Positions 45,689-54,862 of a stretch of 64,000 bases of DNA are shown here, in pieces. Location of the stretch: contig NZ_CP031217.1 in assembly GCF_003346815.1 (NCBI RefSeq), positions 1,302,001-1,366,000 of the forward strand, in the 5' to 3' direction. The stretch's first letter is position 1; each line of letters begins with the position of its first letter. The notes under the pieces are model-generated. The model was not told the origin of the DNA and searched no databases. It worked only from the letters and a program-made list of their open reading frames with translations. The DNA comes from Halarcobacter bivalviorum (lineage in GTDB: Bacteria > Campylobacterota > Campylobacteria > Campylobacterales > Arcobacteraceae). A program made the position numbers and the translations under genes.

Positions 45689-46716
45689 AGTCTATGTTTA
45701 TCAAAGTGGGTATAAATTCTAGATGTATTTATATCTGCATGTCCTAAAGCTTCTTGTACTAAAATCAAATCTTGATGTTTTTGATAAAGTAGGGTTGCAA
45801 AAGAGTGTCTTAACATATGAGCACCATTTTTCTCTTTTCTAATCCCTGCAAAAGTTAATATATTTTCTACTATTCTACTAACATAAGCTTGAGTTAACCT
45901 ATTTCCTTTTTTGTTACAAACAAGCAAATCATCATTTGCATCTCTTTGTTCTAACCAAAAAGCTAAATCATTTTCAATAATCTTAGTTTTAATCATTACA
46001 ACTCGAGGCTTATTACCTTTTCCTCTAACTTGTAAAATATAAACATCATCTTCTTTGTATATATCTTTTAGCCTCAAATTTAACATCTCTGAAACCCTAA
46101 TACCTGTATAAATTATAATTTTAAGGATAAGTCTATTTCTATATTGAGTATCAAGGGAGAATTCAAAATTATTAATAGCTTCTAAAAACCTATCTATTTC
46201 TGCCTTATTCATAAAAGCAGGTAGTTTTGTACCTGATTGACCTTTTAAACCACCCCAGTTTTTAAGTTCTATTTTAAAAAGATGAGAACTTCCATCCTGA
46301 TTTTCATTTTGTTTATCAATATAAGAAAATAGACCAAGTAGGGCAATTCTATGATTCTTTTTACTTGCATCTGATAAACCACTTGTATATGATGCTAAAA
46401 AATCACTTAGTAGCTCTTCATCTATCTCTTTCATTGAAGCTAAGCCAAGTTTTGTTAAGAAATTAAAAAGTTTTTCTAAAGGATTATAATAGGTATTAAT
46501 TCCACTTAAACCAATATTTCTTGCTTCTTTAACTAGAGTTTTCAAACTCTCAATAGAATCTGTACCTTTAACTAACTCTTGAATTATTAGTGCAAGTTTC
46601 TCTTTATCTAAAACATTTGAGTTTGAAAGTGTTGTTAATTTGTATCTAATAAATCTTTCTATCCAAAATAGAAGTGTTTTATCAAAGCTATTACAGAAAT
46701 CTAATTCATATCTCAT
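45661..46716 (-). CDS. xerH: XerH-type tyrosine recombinase
   Basis: 351 aa. Tyrosine-recombinase catalytic residues are all present: Arg in YTGIRVSEML, the beta-hairpin Lys in VRGKGNKPRV, HMLRHSFATLL (HxxR) and the C-terminal LGHADINTSRIYTHFD with nucleophilic Tyr. Length and the single-Xer setting are as in Campylobacterota XerH, which resolves chromosome dimers at difH. A dif-like sequence lies 56 bp beyond its start codon. The chromosome segregation partner FtsK is encoded at 62645. A phage or integron integrase is unlikely as no other mobile gene is near. Confidence 0.9.
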   Translation of the reverse strand: MRYELDFCNSFDKTLLFWIERFIRYKLTTLSNSNVLDKEKLALIIQELVKGTDSIESLKTLVKEARNIGLSGINTYYNPLEKLFNFLTKLGLASMKEIDEELLSDFLASYTSGLSDASKKNHRIALLGLFSYIDKQNENQDGSSHLFKIELKNWGGLKGQSGTKLPAFMNKAEIDRFLEAINNFEFSLDTQYRNRLILKIIIYTGIRVSEMLNLRLKDIYKEDDVYILQVRGKGNKPRVVMIKTKIIENDLAFWLEQRDANDDLLVCNKKGNRLTQAYVSRIVENILTFAGIRKEKNGAHMLRHSFATLLYQKHQDLILVQEALGHADINTSRIYTHFDKHRLKATTNLMD

Positions 46717-46768
46717 TTATAAGCCTTTTATTTAAATAAAAGAGATTATAACTAAATATATATTAATT

Positions 46769-46798
46769 AGTATTGAAAACTATAATTTTCAAACTTTT
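46769..46798. other. Candidate dif (difH-like) recombination site
   Basis: In the 104-bp gap between xerH and cheB: AGTATTGAAAA-CTATAA-TTTTCAAACTT. The inner 7-bp arms TTGAAAA/TTTTCAA are perfect and the 6-bp centre has the length expected of a Xer core site; the form closely resembles the H. pylori difH I recall (GAAAACTxxAATTTTC). Located next to the recombinase gene, as expected for XerH systems. Confidence 0.7.
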
Positions 46799-46820
46799 AC
46801 ATTGGGATAAAAGAAGAATA

Positions 46821-47897
46821 CTATCTTCTTTTATTTTTAGAGAATTCTATTATATATTGTGCAATTTCATCTAAATGAACAATATCTTTTACAGCTCCAG
46901 CTTGAATTGCTTTTGCAGGCATACCAAAAACAACACAACTTGCTTCATTTTGAGCAATTGTGTATGCTCCATTATCATGAAGTTCTTTCATGGCAATTGT
47001 ACCATCATCACCCATTCCTGTCATCATCACTGCCATTGCTGCTCCACCAACTGCATTATTAACAGATCTAAACATAACATCTACACTTGGTCTATGATGA
47101 CTAATCTTAATATCATCTAGTAATCTAATTTGATATTCACCCCTTGCAGTTCTTTCTATAGTCATATGCATATTTCCTGGTGCTAAATAAGCATGACCAT
47201 TTTCTAAAACCATACCTGTTTCTGCTTGTTGAACTCTAAGTGAAGAGTTATCATTAAGTCTATCTGCAAAAGATTTTGAGAAACCATAAGGTATATGTTG
47301 TGTTATTACTATAGGAGGAAGATCATTTGTTAAATTCTTAAAGACCCTTAACAATGATTCAACTCCACCTGTTGAAGAACCAATAGCTATAATTTTCTTC
47401 CCCATTAGTGGTGCAGGTCTTAAAGGTATAAGCATATCTGGATGATTTTTCTTATTAACTTCTAAAGTTCTAGTTTTTACTTCTTTTTTTGGTCTAGGTT
47501 TTTTTAATGTATATCTTTTTAAAAGGAATGTTAGGTTTAGTAGATTTTCTTTAATTCTTTCTCCAAAAGATATCATTGATTCCCCTGCTTCAGGTTTTGG
47601 TATAAACCCAACTGCACCATCATCAAAAATATCATTACCTCTTACACTTTCTCCTGATATAACTACAGCAGGCATTGGATGAAGTCTCATAAGGTTTCTT
47701 AAGAATGTTACACCATCCATTTTAGGCATATTTATATCAATTGTTACTAAATCTGGCTCATATTCTTTGATTTTTTCTCTTGCATCATAAGCATCAAAAG
47801 CTTCTGCAATAACTTCAAAATCTTCAATATTATTAACCATATCTTTAATAATTCTTCTCATTGAAGGAGAATCATCAATTACTAAAACTGTATACAT
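46821..47897 (-). CDS. cheB: Chemotaxis protein-glutamate methylesterase CheB
   Basis: 358 aa: N-terminal receiver (VIDDSPSMRR, DLVTIDINMPKMDG) and C-terminal methylesterase with the catalytic triad Ser in IAIGSSTGGVES (~172), His in THIPYGFSK (~199) and Asp in TGMGDDG (~295). It demethylates or deamidates chemoreceptors for adaptation and is switched on by CheA through the receiver. I recall that C. jejuni CheB lacks a receiver, whereas here it is present. Last gene of cheY-cheA-cheR-cheD-cheB, 19 bp after cheD. Confidence 0.95.
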   Translation of the reverse strand: MYTVLVIDDSPSMRRIIKDMVNNIEDFEVIAEAFDAYDAREKIKEYEPDLVTIDINMPKMDGVTFLRNLMRLHPMPAVVISGESVRGNDIFDDGAVGFIPKPEAGESMISFGERIKENLLNLTFLLKRYTLKKPRPKKEVKTRTLEVNKKNHPDMLIPLRPAPLMGKKIIAIGSSTGGVESLLRVFKNLTNDLPPIVITQHIPYGFSKSFADRLNDNSSLRVQQAETGMVLENGHAYLAPGNMHMTIERTARGEYQIRLLDDIKISHHRPSVDVMFRSVNNAVGGAAMAVMMTGMGDDGTIAMKELHDNGAYTIAQNEASCVVFGMPAKAIQAGAVKDIVHLDEIAQYIIEFSKNKRR

Positions 47898-47916
47898 TTA
47901 ATTCTACCCTACTTTA

Positions 47917-48594
47917 TTAGAATAATTCGATTTCCATCTCTGGTTGAGCTTTACTTGAATCATCATCAAATAAGTCAACAGCACCAACATATTCTTTGAT
48001 AACTGGTGCTTTTGTAATTTCTGTCTGTAATGCTTTTTCTTCTTTAAGAATTTTATTATCTGTTTCACTTTTCTGAGTTACTTTAATAAAAGTTTGAAAA
48101 GCATCAGCAAGGAGAATAAGTCTACCATGTTCTCCTCTTGTATGTTCACTAATTAATTGAAATCCCTCTGATTTACAAAAATCTTTTGCAAACTCTACAT
48201 TTCTATGACCAATTGAAACAGAAGATACATTTAGTTGCATAATATCTGCTCCACCTGATATTTTTGCAGACATATTCTTTTTGCTACATCCTAGTTTATA
48301 CATCTCATTTAGCATTGCTTCAACTGAATATAAACCATACTTCATATCATCATTTGTACTATTTGTTGTAGGTAATAAAAAGTGGTTCATACCCTTTATT
48401 TTTTGAACTTTATCATAAAACATAATAGCTACGCATGAACCTAAAAGAGTTTTAAAAGCCACATTATCTAGATCTTTACCCACAGCAAACTCTCCACCAA
48501 TTACGGTATGAGTGTTGTAACCTTTTGTTTTTTGAGTAAATCTTGATATAGAAGCTTTTTCAATGCTTCCATCTTTGTGACCTATAACAATCAA
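47917..48594 (-). CDS. cheD: Chemoreceptor glutamine deamidase CheD
   Basis: 225 aa. The catalytic Cys is in TLLGSCVAIMF, the His in KGMNHFLLP and the Thr in this same region, matching the Cys-His-Thr triad of CheD. SAKISGGADIMQ and VSIGHRNVEFAKDF follow. A ~45-residue C-terminal tail (EYVGAVDLFDDDSSKAQP...) is an addition beyond the core and resembles a linker; it may bind another chemotaxis protein. The ATG overlaps cheR by 4 bp. Confidence 0.93.
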   Translation of the reverse strand: MIVIGHKDGSIEKASISRFTQKTKGYNTHTVIGGEFAVGKDLDNVAFKTLLGSCVAIMFYDKVQKIKGMNHFLLPTTNSTNDDMKYGLYSVEAMLNEMYKLGCSKKNMSAKISGGADIMQLNVSSVSIGHRNVEFAKDFCKSEGFQLISEHTRGEHGRLILLADAFQTFIKVTQKSETDNKILKEEKALQTEITKAPVIKEYVGAVDLFDDDSSKAQPEMEIELF

Positions 48595-49433
48595 TTATAT
48601 TCCTTTTTTTTAATAAATATATTTTGACCTATTCTATCTACATAATTAACTAAATCATGAGGATTCTCAGAATGCCCTAAATATAATGTTCCACCTATTT
48701 TTAAATGAGAAAATAGTCTTTTTAAAATTTTATTTTGATCTTCAGAAGAGAAATAAATTAATACATTTCTACAAAATATCACATCAAAATAATCTTTTTG
48801 AAAAGGATATGATGAATCATTTAAATTGTTAACCTGAAAAGTAACCATTTTTTGAAGTTCTGGTTTAACTTTTATTAAAATTTCTTCTGTAGTTAAAGTT
48901 TTATTAACTCTTCTTTTAAAAAATTTAGGTGGTTTTATCCAGTTTGGAAACTCTTTTGATGATTTTGCATATCTATATACACCATTTGCTGCATATTGTA
49001 ATACATTAGTATCTATATCTGTTGCTATAATTGAGGCATTAATTCGACTATTTAGTAAATCTTGTGTCTCTAAAACAGTCATTGCCATCGAATATGGTTC
49101 TTCTCCTGTTGATGAAGCAGAACAATACATTTTAACATCTCTTCCAGAATTAGCAAATTGAGGAAGAACTCTATCTCTTAAATCTGTAAAATGAAACTCT
49201 TCCCTAAAAAAATGAGTCTTATTTGTTGTAAAAGAGTTAATAAATTCCATAGTGAAAGAACCCTCTTCTATTGCATCAAGTAAATGATCAATATCACCAG
49301 TGTATTTAGTATCTCTTTTTAACTTATGAAGCCTGTTTGCTATCATAATATCCTTGTTCTCTGCTAGGGTAATCCCTGTTAGAGAATAAAGGATTTTTTT
49401 AACTCTCTCGTGTAAAACTCTATCACTTGCCAT
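48591..49433 (-). CDS. cheR: Chemotaxis protein methyltransferase CheR
   Basis: 280 aa SAM-dependent methyltransferase of chemoreceptors. The N-terminal helical domain is followed by TNKTHFFREEFHF and YCSASSTGEEPYSMAM, the DIDTNVL region, and DVIFCRNVLIYFSSEDQNKI, all characteristic of CheR. It counteracts CheB encoded two genes downstream. 5 bp after cheA, 4-bp overlap with cheD. Confidence 0.95.
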   Translation of the reverse strand: MASDRVLHERVKKILYSLTGITLAENKDIMIANRLHKLKRDTKYTGDIDHLLDAIEEGSFTMEFINSFTTNKTHFFREEFHFTDLRDRVLPQFANSGRDVKMYCSASSTGEEPYSMAMTVLETQDLLNSRINASIIATDIDTNVLQYAANGVYRYAKSSKEFPNWIKPPKFFKRRVNKTLTTEEILIKVKPELQKMVTFQVNNLNDSSYPFQKDYFDVIFCRNVLIYFSSEDQNKILKRLFSHLKIGGTLYLGHSENPHDLVNYVDRIGQNIFIKKKEYN

Positions 49434-49438
49434 ATTTA

Positions 49439-51538
49439 TTATGAAGCGAATTGAGCTGCAGTTAAATCTTTTTCAATTTTGATTTGTGCATTGATAATAC
49501 CTAGAACATCTAAAATTAGACCAATACTTCCATCACCTCTTACTGTTGCAGCACCTATTCCTTCTACACTTCTAAAGTTTTTATCTAAAGGTTTTACAAC
49601 AACTTGATGTTGATTTAAGAACTCATCAATAGAAATTGCAACTTTTTGATTACCTGACTTAACAACAATTAACATTCCATCTTCTAAGTTTTCAAAAGTT
49701 GGTTCAACACCGAATAATTGATGTAGCCTTACTACAGGAATAAACTCTTCTCTTAACATTAATAAATCTTGAGAACCATCACCAATCTTTTTAATCATTT
49801 CTGAAGTTGGTTGTAATGATTCAACAATTGAACTTAATGGTAAAATATATTTTTGATTTCCTACTGCTATATCTAAGCCATCAAGAATTGCAAGAGTTAG
49901 AGGTAACATAATAGTAATTATAGTACCTGCTCCTGGTGTAGTATCTAATTTAATTGCACCACCAAGTTTTTGGATATTAGTTTTAACAACGTCCATTCCA
50001 ACACCTCTTCCTGAGATATCAGTAATCTTATCTGCTGTTGAAACTCCTGCTCCAAATACAAGCATTGCTTTTTCATTGTCACTCATTGTATTATATTGAT
50101 TTTCATCAATTTGCCCTTGCTCTAAAGCTTTAAGTGCAACTCTTTCTCCATCAATACCTTTACCATCATCCTCAATAGTAATAATCATTTGACCATTTGC
50201 TTGTTCAGCAGAAATTGCAATAATACCAACTTCTTCTTTTCCATTTGCAATTCTTACATCAGGTGTCTCTAAACCGTGGTCTAAAGAATTTCTAATAATA
50301 TGCATTAAAGGATCTGTTAATCCTTCAATCATTGCTTTATCAATTTCAACACCATCACCATAATGCTTAAATTCTACTTTTTTACCTAATTTTTTAGAGA
50401 TATCTCTTACAACTTTAGGGAATTTAGAGTAAATAGCATCCATAGGTACCATTCTGATACTCATAATAGAGTCTTGCATCTCCCTAATATGTCTCTCTAA
50501 TAATTCTAATCTTTCAAGAACAGCATTTCTAGTTTTATCAGCTTCAATCGTTGTAGAAAATTGAGTTAACATAGCATTTGTAATAACTAAATCTCCAACA
50601 TTATTCATTAGTAAATCGATCTTTTCAAGATTTACTCTAATATTATTATTATTTGAAGCTGCAACTTTTTTACCTGTATCTTTCTCTTTTCTTTCAGGTA
50701 TTTTTTTACTAGCTGCTGAAGCTGTTGGAGTTTGTTGAGTTGCTACAGGCTTAGTTTCTTGAGCTATAGGAGTAGCTTTCTCTTCTTGTGCAATTAATTC
50801 TTCTTTTTGATCACTATTATTTGCTTCAAGTTTTGAATCCGCAGTAATTGCTGCCATATCATCAAAGAAACCAAAATCATCATTATCATCATGTTCTATT
50901 ACAGGGGTTTGCGCTGTTTGAGATAATTTATCTAATTCTTCATCGAAGAAACCATAATTCTCATTGTCTTGATTGATTTCATCATTAAAAAATCCAAAAG
51001 TTACATTAAACTTATTATCATTAATATTTTCATCATAAAGACCTATATTATCTGTATTTGTTTGAGGTACTTCTACTGGAGCAGCAACAGTTTCAACTAC
51101 AACAGGTGTTTCTTGTTGAGTTTCAGTAGGTGTTTCTCCATTTATGTATGCTCTAATAACAGTTAAAAGTTCTGATGTCTTTTCTTCAAACATTTCTCTT
51201 GTAAGTTCTTCTGCAACTTCTAATTCAAGAAGTTCTTTCATAACATCTAAACCATCTATCAAAGTTCCTGCCATTTCTGGTTGGAATTCAATTTGATGAT
51301 TTCTTAATTTATCCATCATATTTTCAACATCATGAGTAAATTCAGCAAAAAGATTTAATTCAACAGAAGCTCCACTTCCTTTTAGAGTATGAACATCTCT
51401 GAACAGTTGTCCCATCTCTTCATCAGTAAGTGTTCCATTGCTTTCTGCTTCAAGTAAAACATTATCTGCAGATTCAAAAAGCTCTTCAGCTTCCTCTACA
51501 AACATCTCTCTATATTTAGATATATCAAAACCAGACAT
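49439..51538 (-). CDS. cheA: Chemotaxis sensor kinase CheA with GFFDE-type repeats in linker
   Basis: 699 aa. P1 His phosphotransfer domain (phospho-His 50 in VHTLKGSGAS), P3 dimerisation (MNNVGDLVITNAMLTQFS), P4 kinase (HIIRNSLDHGLETP, DDGKGID, GRGVGMDVVK) and P5 CheW-like domain (GLDIAVGNQKYILPLSSIVE). Residues ~135-290 show no recognisable P2 CheY-binding domain. Instead they hold four short motifs: IGLYDE (165), FGFFNDE (181), YGFFDEE (195) and FGFFDD (222), spread in acidic, disordered-looking sequence. These may be docking sites for CheY or CheB. No separate CheW is encoded in the window. Confidence 0.95.
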   Translation of the reverse strand: MSGFDISKYREMFVEEAEELFESADNVLLEAESNGTLTDEEMGQLFRDVHTLKGSGASVELNLFAEFTHDVENMMDKLRNHQIEFQPEMAGTLIDGLDVMKELLELEVAEELTREMFEEKTSELLTVIRAYINGETPTETQQETPVVVETVAAPVEVPQTNTDNIGLYDENINDNKFNVTFGFFNDEINQDNENYGFFDEELDKLSQTAQTPVIEHDDNDDFGFFDDMAAITADSKLEANNSDQKEELIAQEEKATPIAQETKPVATQQTPTASAASKKIPERKEKDTGKKVAASNNNNIRVNLEKIDLLMNNVGDLVITNAMLTQFSTTIEADKTRNAVLERLELLERHIREMQDSIMSIRMVPMDAIYSKFPKVVRDISKKLGKKVEFKHYGDGVEIDKAMIEGLTDPLMHIIRNSLDHGLETPDVRIANGKEEVGIIAISAEQANGQMIITIEDDGKGIDGERVALKALEQGQIDENQYNTMSDNEKAMLVFGAGVSTADKITDISGRGVGMDVVKTNIQKLGGAIKLDTTPGAGTIITIMLPLTLAILDGLDIAVGNQKYILPLSSIVESLQPTSEMIKKIGDGSQDLLMLREEFIPVVRLHQLFGVEPTFENLEDGMLIVVKSGNQKVAISIDEFLNQHQVVVKPLDKNFRSVEGIGAATVRGDGSIGLILDVLGIINAQIKIEKDLTAAQFAS

Positions 51539-51572
51539 GATAAAACCTTTTTATATTTATCTTTTTAAATTA

Positions 51573-51941
51573 TTATCTACTTAAAACTATGTTTACTGCT
51601 TTTAGTAACTGCTCTGGTACAAAAGGTTTTACAATCCAACCAGTAGCTCCTGCAGCTTTACCTTTAGCTTTCATTTCATCACTTCTTTCAGTTGTTAAAA
51701 CTAAAATAGGTTTTGAAGCATATTGTGGTAATTTTCTTAATTCACCAATTAATGTTAAACCATCCATATTAGGCATGTTAACATCAGTAATAATTAAATC
51801 ATATGAAGTTGCCTTAGCTTTTTCTAAACCATCAACTCCATCAATTGCCTCTGTTACGTCAGTATAACCACCTTCGTTCAGCGCATAGTTTAGCATATCC
51901 CTTAACATTGTAGAATCATCTACGATTAAAAGCTTAGCCAT
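51573..51941 (-). CDS. cheY: Chemotaxis response regulator CheY
   Basis: 122-aa single receiver domain. Acidic pocket VDDSTM (~7), phospho-Asp in LIITDVNMPNMDG (~54), Thr in VLTTERSDE and Lys in WIVKPFVPEQ. The sequence is of the CheA-adjacent CheY type (GATGWIVKPF) common in Campylobacterota. First gene of the cheY-cheA-cheR-cheD-cheB operon with AAGGGG before ATG 51941. Confidence 0.95.
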   Translation of the reverse strand: MAKLLIVDDSTMLRDMLNYALNEGGYTDVTEAIDGVDGLEKAKATSYDLIITDVNMPNMDGLTLIGELRKLPQYASKPILVLTTERSDEMKAKGKAAGATGWIVKPFVPEQLLKAVNIVLSR

Positions 51942-52017
51942 ATAAACCCCTTATTTGTAATAAAAATATATTATTTAAATCATCTTAACTAAACATATAT
52001 TAATTTAGTATTAAATT

Positions 52018-54201
52018 TTAAAACTGAGCTGAAGCCAGTTCTATTCTATCTTTCTTAACTTTTAACACTTTAATTTCAACATTATCATCTACTTTTAAAA
52101 CATCTTCTACTTTATTAACTCTCTCTTTAGAAATCTTTGAAATATGTAAAAGACCTTCCCCACCCTTTGGTAATTCTATAAATGCACCAAAGTCAGCAAT
52201 TCTTACTACTTTTCCAGTAAGAATTTCATCAATACTATATAGTTTTTCAAAATCAATATATTTCTTTTGATTATCTTTTCTCTCAGGAGCATTATTAGAA
52301 ATTGTTTTAATATGTTCACAAGCATCTAAAACATTTTGTTTGTTTTCTCCACTTACTTTAACATTTCCTGTGTCTCTATCTAAATCAATAGAAACAGAGA
52401 ATTTTTCAATAATTTCTTTAATTGTTGCACCTGCTTTACCAATAATTACCATAAATTTACTTGGATCAATGGCAAATTGCTCAATTAATGGTAATGCTTC
52501 ACTTGGAACAATCTCTTGTGCTGCTTCTTCCATAAGACCTAAAATATGCTCTCTTCCCTCTTTTGCTTGAAGTAAAGCCTCTTTTAATACTGAAAGTTCA
52601 ATTCCACCAAGTTTAATATCCATTTGAAGAGCAGTAATACCCTCTTTAGTTCCTGCTACTTTAAAATCCATATCTCCATCATGGTCCTCAAGACCCATAA
52701 TATCAGTTAATACAGAGTAGTTATCACCTTCTACAACCATACCCATAGCAACACCTGCTACTAAGTTAGAAATAGGAACACCTGCTGCTTTTAAAGCTAA
52801 AGAACCACCACAAACAGTAGCCATTGAAGAAGAACCATTTGATTCTAAAATTTCAGAAACTAATCTTACTGTTTCACTATAATCTTTATCAATTGTTGCT
52901 TCTAATGCTTTTTTAGCTAAGTTTCCATGTCCTAATTCTCTTCTCCCTACTCCAAACATAGGTTTAGCTTCACCCACAGAAAAACCTGGAAAGTTATAGT
53001 GAACCATGAAATTTTCAGTAGAAGTTGATTTTTCAGTTAAAATTTCATACATTTGACCATCTTTAGAACCTGCTAAAGTACCTACAACTAAAGCTTGTGT
53101 TTCACCTCTTGTAAAAAGACAAGAAGAGTGTGCAGAAGGTAAAATATTTGTATCAATAGAGATAGGTCTTACATCTTTAAGCCCTCTTCCATCAGCTCTT
53201 ACTTTCTCATTTACAATCATTTCTCTTACTGCTTCTCTTTTTACTATTGAAACAGCTTCATAAATAGTACTAAACTCAAGTTCTTTTTCAACACAATATT
53301 CATCAACTAAAATTAATCTTGCTACTTCTTTTAACTCTGTAGCTCTTTCACTTTTAGCTAATTTTTTAATAGCTTCTTTGATATTTTCTAAGTAGTTATT
53401 TCTTACATGATTGATAATTGCTTCATCAATTGAAAATTCTACTAGTTTTACATCTGCAAGTTCTTTACAAACTGATTCAAAACCTTTTTCATATGTTTCA
53501 TTTGATTCTTTTAAAGCATTTTGCGCAACTGAAATAGCTTCAACTAAATCATCTTCACTCATCTCATTTGTTTGGTGTACTTTTGTAAATGCTTCAATAT
53601 CTACTTCAACCATCTCTTCTGATGAGATTGATTTCATTTCAATCATTAAAAGTTCTTCTTTTGAACCAGCTACATATAAGTCTAATGTTGAATCATCCAT
53701 TTCATCATTTTTAGGATTAACTACATACTCTCCATTGATTTTTCCAATTCTAACACCTGCAACAGATTTTCTTATTGGTAAATTAGAAGTATATAAAGCT
53801 GCACTTGCTGCATTTAATGATAAAACTTGTAAATCAACATCTTTATCGGCACTTAATACCATTACAGTAATAGTTGTTGGATATACATATCCTTTTGGAA
53901 ATAATGGTCTTAAACTTCTATCAATAACCCTTGATGTTAATGTTTCAAACTCACTAGGTTTTGCTTCTCTTTTTATAAAACCACCTGGTAGTTTTGCAGC
54001 AGCATAAGTTTTTTCAACATACTGTACTGTTAAAGGAGTAAAATCTTCTTCAACAGGATTATCAAACTCACTAACTACAGTTGCTAGAACAACTGCATTT
54101 CCTAATTTAGCTAATACTGATCCGTTTGATTGCTTAGCTACTTTATTAAATTCGAAAACCTCTTGTTTCCCATTTAATTCAAATTCACATACTGTTGACA
54201 T
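52018..54201 (-). CDS. pnp: Polyribonucleotide nucleotidyltransferase
   Basis: 727-aa phosphorolytic exoribonuclease. Two RNase PH-like domains (MSTVCEFELNGKQEVFEFNK start; SSMATVCGGSLALKAAGVP in the second), a KH domain (MVIIGKAGATIKEIIEK) and a C-terminal S1 domain (GKVVRIADFGAFIELPKGGEGLLHISKIS). Full-length and complete. It is part of the purD-RDD-lptD-PRTase-pnp unit on the minus strand. Confidence 0.97.
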   Translation of the reverse strand: MSTVCEFELNGKQEVFEFNKVAKQSNGSVLAKLGNAVVLATVVSEFDNPVEEDFTPLTVQYVEKTYAAAKLPGGFIKREAKPSEFETLTSRVIDRSLRPLFPKGYVYPTTITVMVLSADKDVDLQVLSLNAASAALYTSNLPIRKSVAGVRIGKINGEYVVNPKNDEMDDSTLDLYVAGSKEELLMIEMKSISSEEMVEVDIEAFTKVHQTNEMSEDDLVEAISVAQNALKESNETYEKGFESVCKELADVKLVEFSIDEAIINHVRNNYLENIKEAIKKLAKSERATELKEVARLILVDEYCVEKELEFSTIYEAVSIVKREAVREMIVNEKVRADGRGLKDVRPISIDTNILPSAHSSCLFTRGETQALVVGTLAGSKDGQMYEILTEKSTSTENFMVHYNFPGFSVGEAKPMFGVGRRELGHGNLAKKALEATIDKDYSETVRLVSEILESNGSSSMATVCGGSLALKAAGVPISNLVAGVAMGMVVEGDNYSVLTDIMGLEDHDGDMDFKVAGTKEGITALQMDIKLGGIELSVLKEALLQAKEGREHILGLMEEAAQEIVPSEALPLIEQFAIDPSKFMVIIGKAGATIKEIIEKFSVSIDLDRDTGNVKVSGENKQNVLDACEHIKTISNNAPERKDNQKKYIDFEKLYSIDEILTGKVVRIADFGAFIELPKGGEGLLHISKISKERVNKVEDVLKVDDNVEIKVLKVKKDRIELASAQF

Positions 54202-54206
54202 AAGTT

Positions 54207-54860
54207 TTATCCTTTATTCATAATTTTTAATAAGTCATCATAAGTAATTTCTTCTAATTGATCATAATAAAATCCAATATCTATAAAATGATCAAGACTC
54301 TCTACATAATATAAGTCATCTGCAATAGATTCTATAGTATTTATGCTTACTTTTGGTAAAATTGGTGTTGCTACAGAAACAGATTTTGCTCCTAAGTTAA
54401 TTGCTGTTTTAATACAAGCCATCATTGTAAGACTAGTATTTAAACCTTCATCAACTAGAAGTATATTTTTGTTTGTAAAACTTCCTAATTTTTTACCTCT
54501 TCTATGTTTACACACCATTTTAGATAAATCATTATCATAAATATATCTAGATTTTGAAAAAACAAAATCTAAACTAATATCAAAAGCTTTAACTAACTCT
54601 TCATGTATTACAACTTCTTCTGTTTCTGTAACAATTGCAACTTCACAGTCTTCATTGTTTGGAGATAAAATTTTTCTAGAAAACATTACATCACAACTAC
54701 CTTCTAACTCTTTTGCAATAATTTTAGCAACAGGGTACCCTCCATAAGAAGTAGCAATTACAATCCATTCTTCAAGTTTCATTTTATTTACAGGAAGAAC
54801 ATCAATAAGTCTATATGCAGCTACTTCTCTATTTTTAAAGAAAATCTTATCAGGAGTCAT
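54207..54860 (-). CDS. Phosphoribosyltransferase-like protein
   Basis: 217 aa with the PRTase binding motif ILLVDEGLNTSLTMMACIKTAINLGAKSV, near VLVDDGLATG of ComF/PRTases, and WIVIATSYGGYPVAKIIAKEL, which resembles the substrate side. The 5-bp gap to pnp and 2-bp gap to lptD place it in the same unit. I recall the same gene beside pnp in H. pylori (HP1214). The substrate is unknown. Confidence 0.8.
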   Translation of the reverse strand: MTPDKIFFKNREVAAYRLIDVLPVNKMKLEEWIVIATSYGGYPVAKIIAKELEGSCDVMFSRKILSPNNEDCEVAIVTETEEVVIHEELVKAFDISLDFVFSKSRYIYDNDLSKMVCKHRRGKKLGSFTNKNILLVDEGLNTSLTMMACIKTAINLGAKSVSVATPILPKVSINTIESIADDLYYVESLDHFIDIGFYYDQLEEITYDDLLKIMNKG

Positions 54861-54862
54861 AA

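Noticed and set aside
53411-54007. Long open frame opposite pnp (and similar ones at 18947-19444 and 60942-61487)
   Set aside because: Antisense shadows of well-recognised genes with low-complexity Ser/Ile/Leu composition and no ribosome binding sites.
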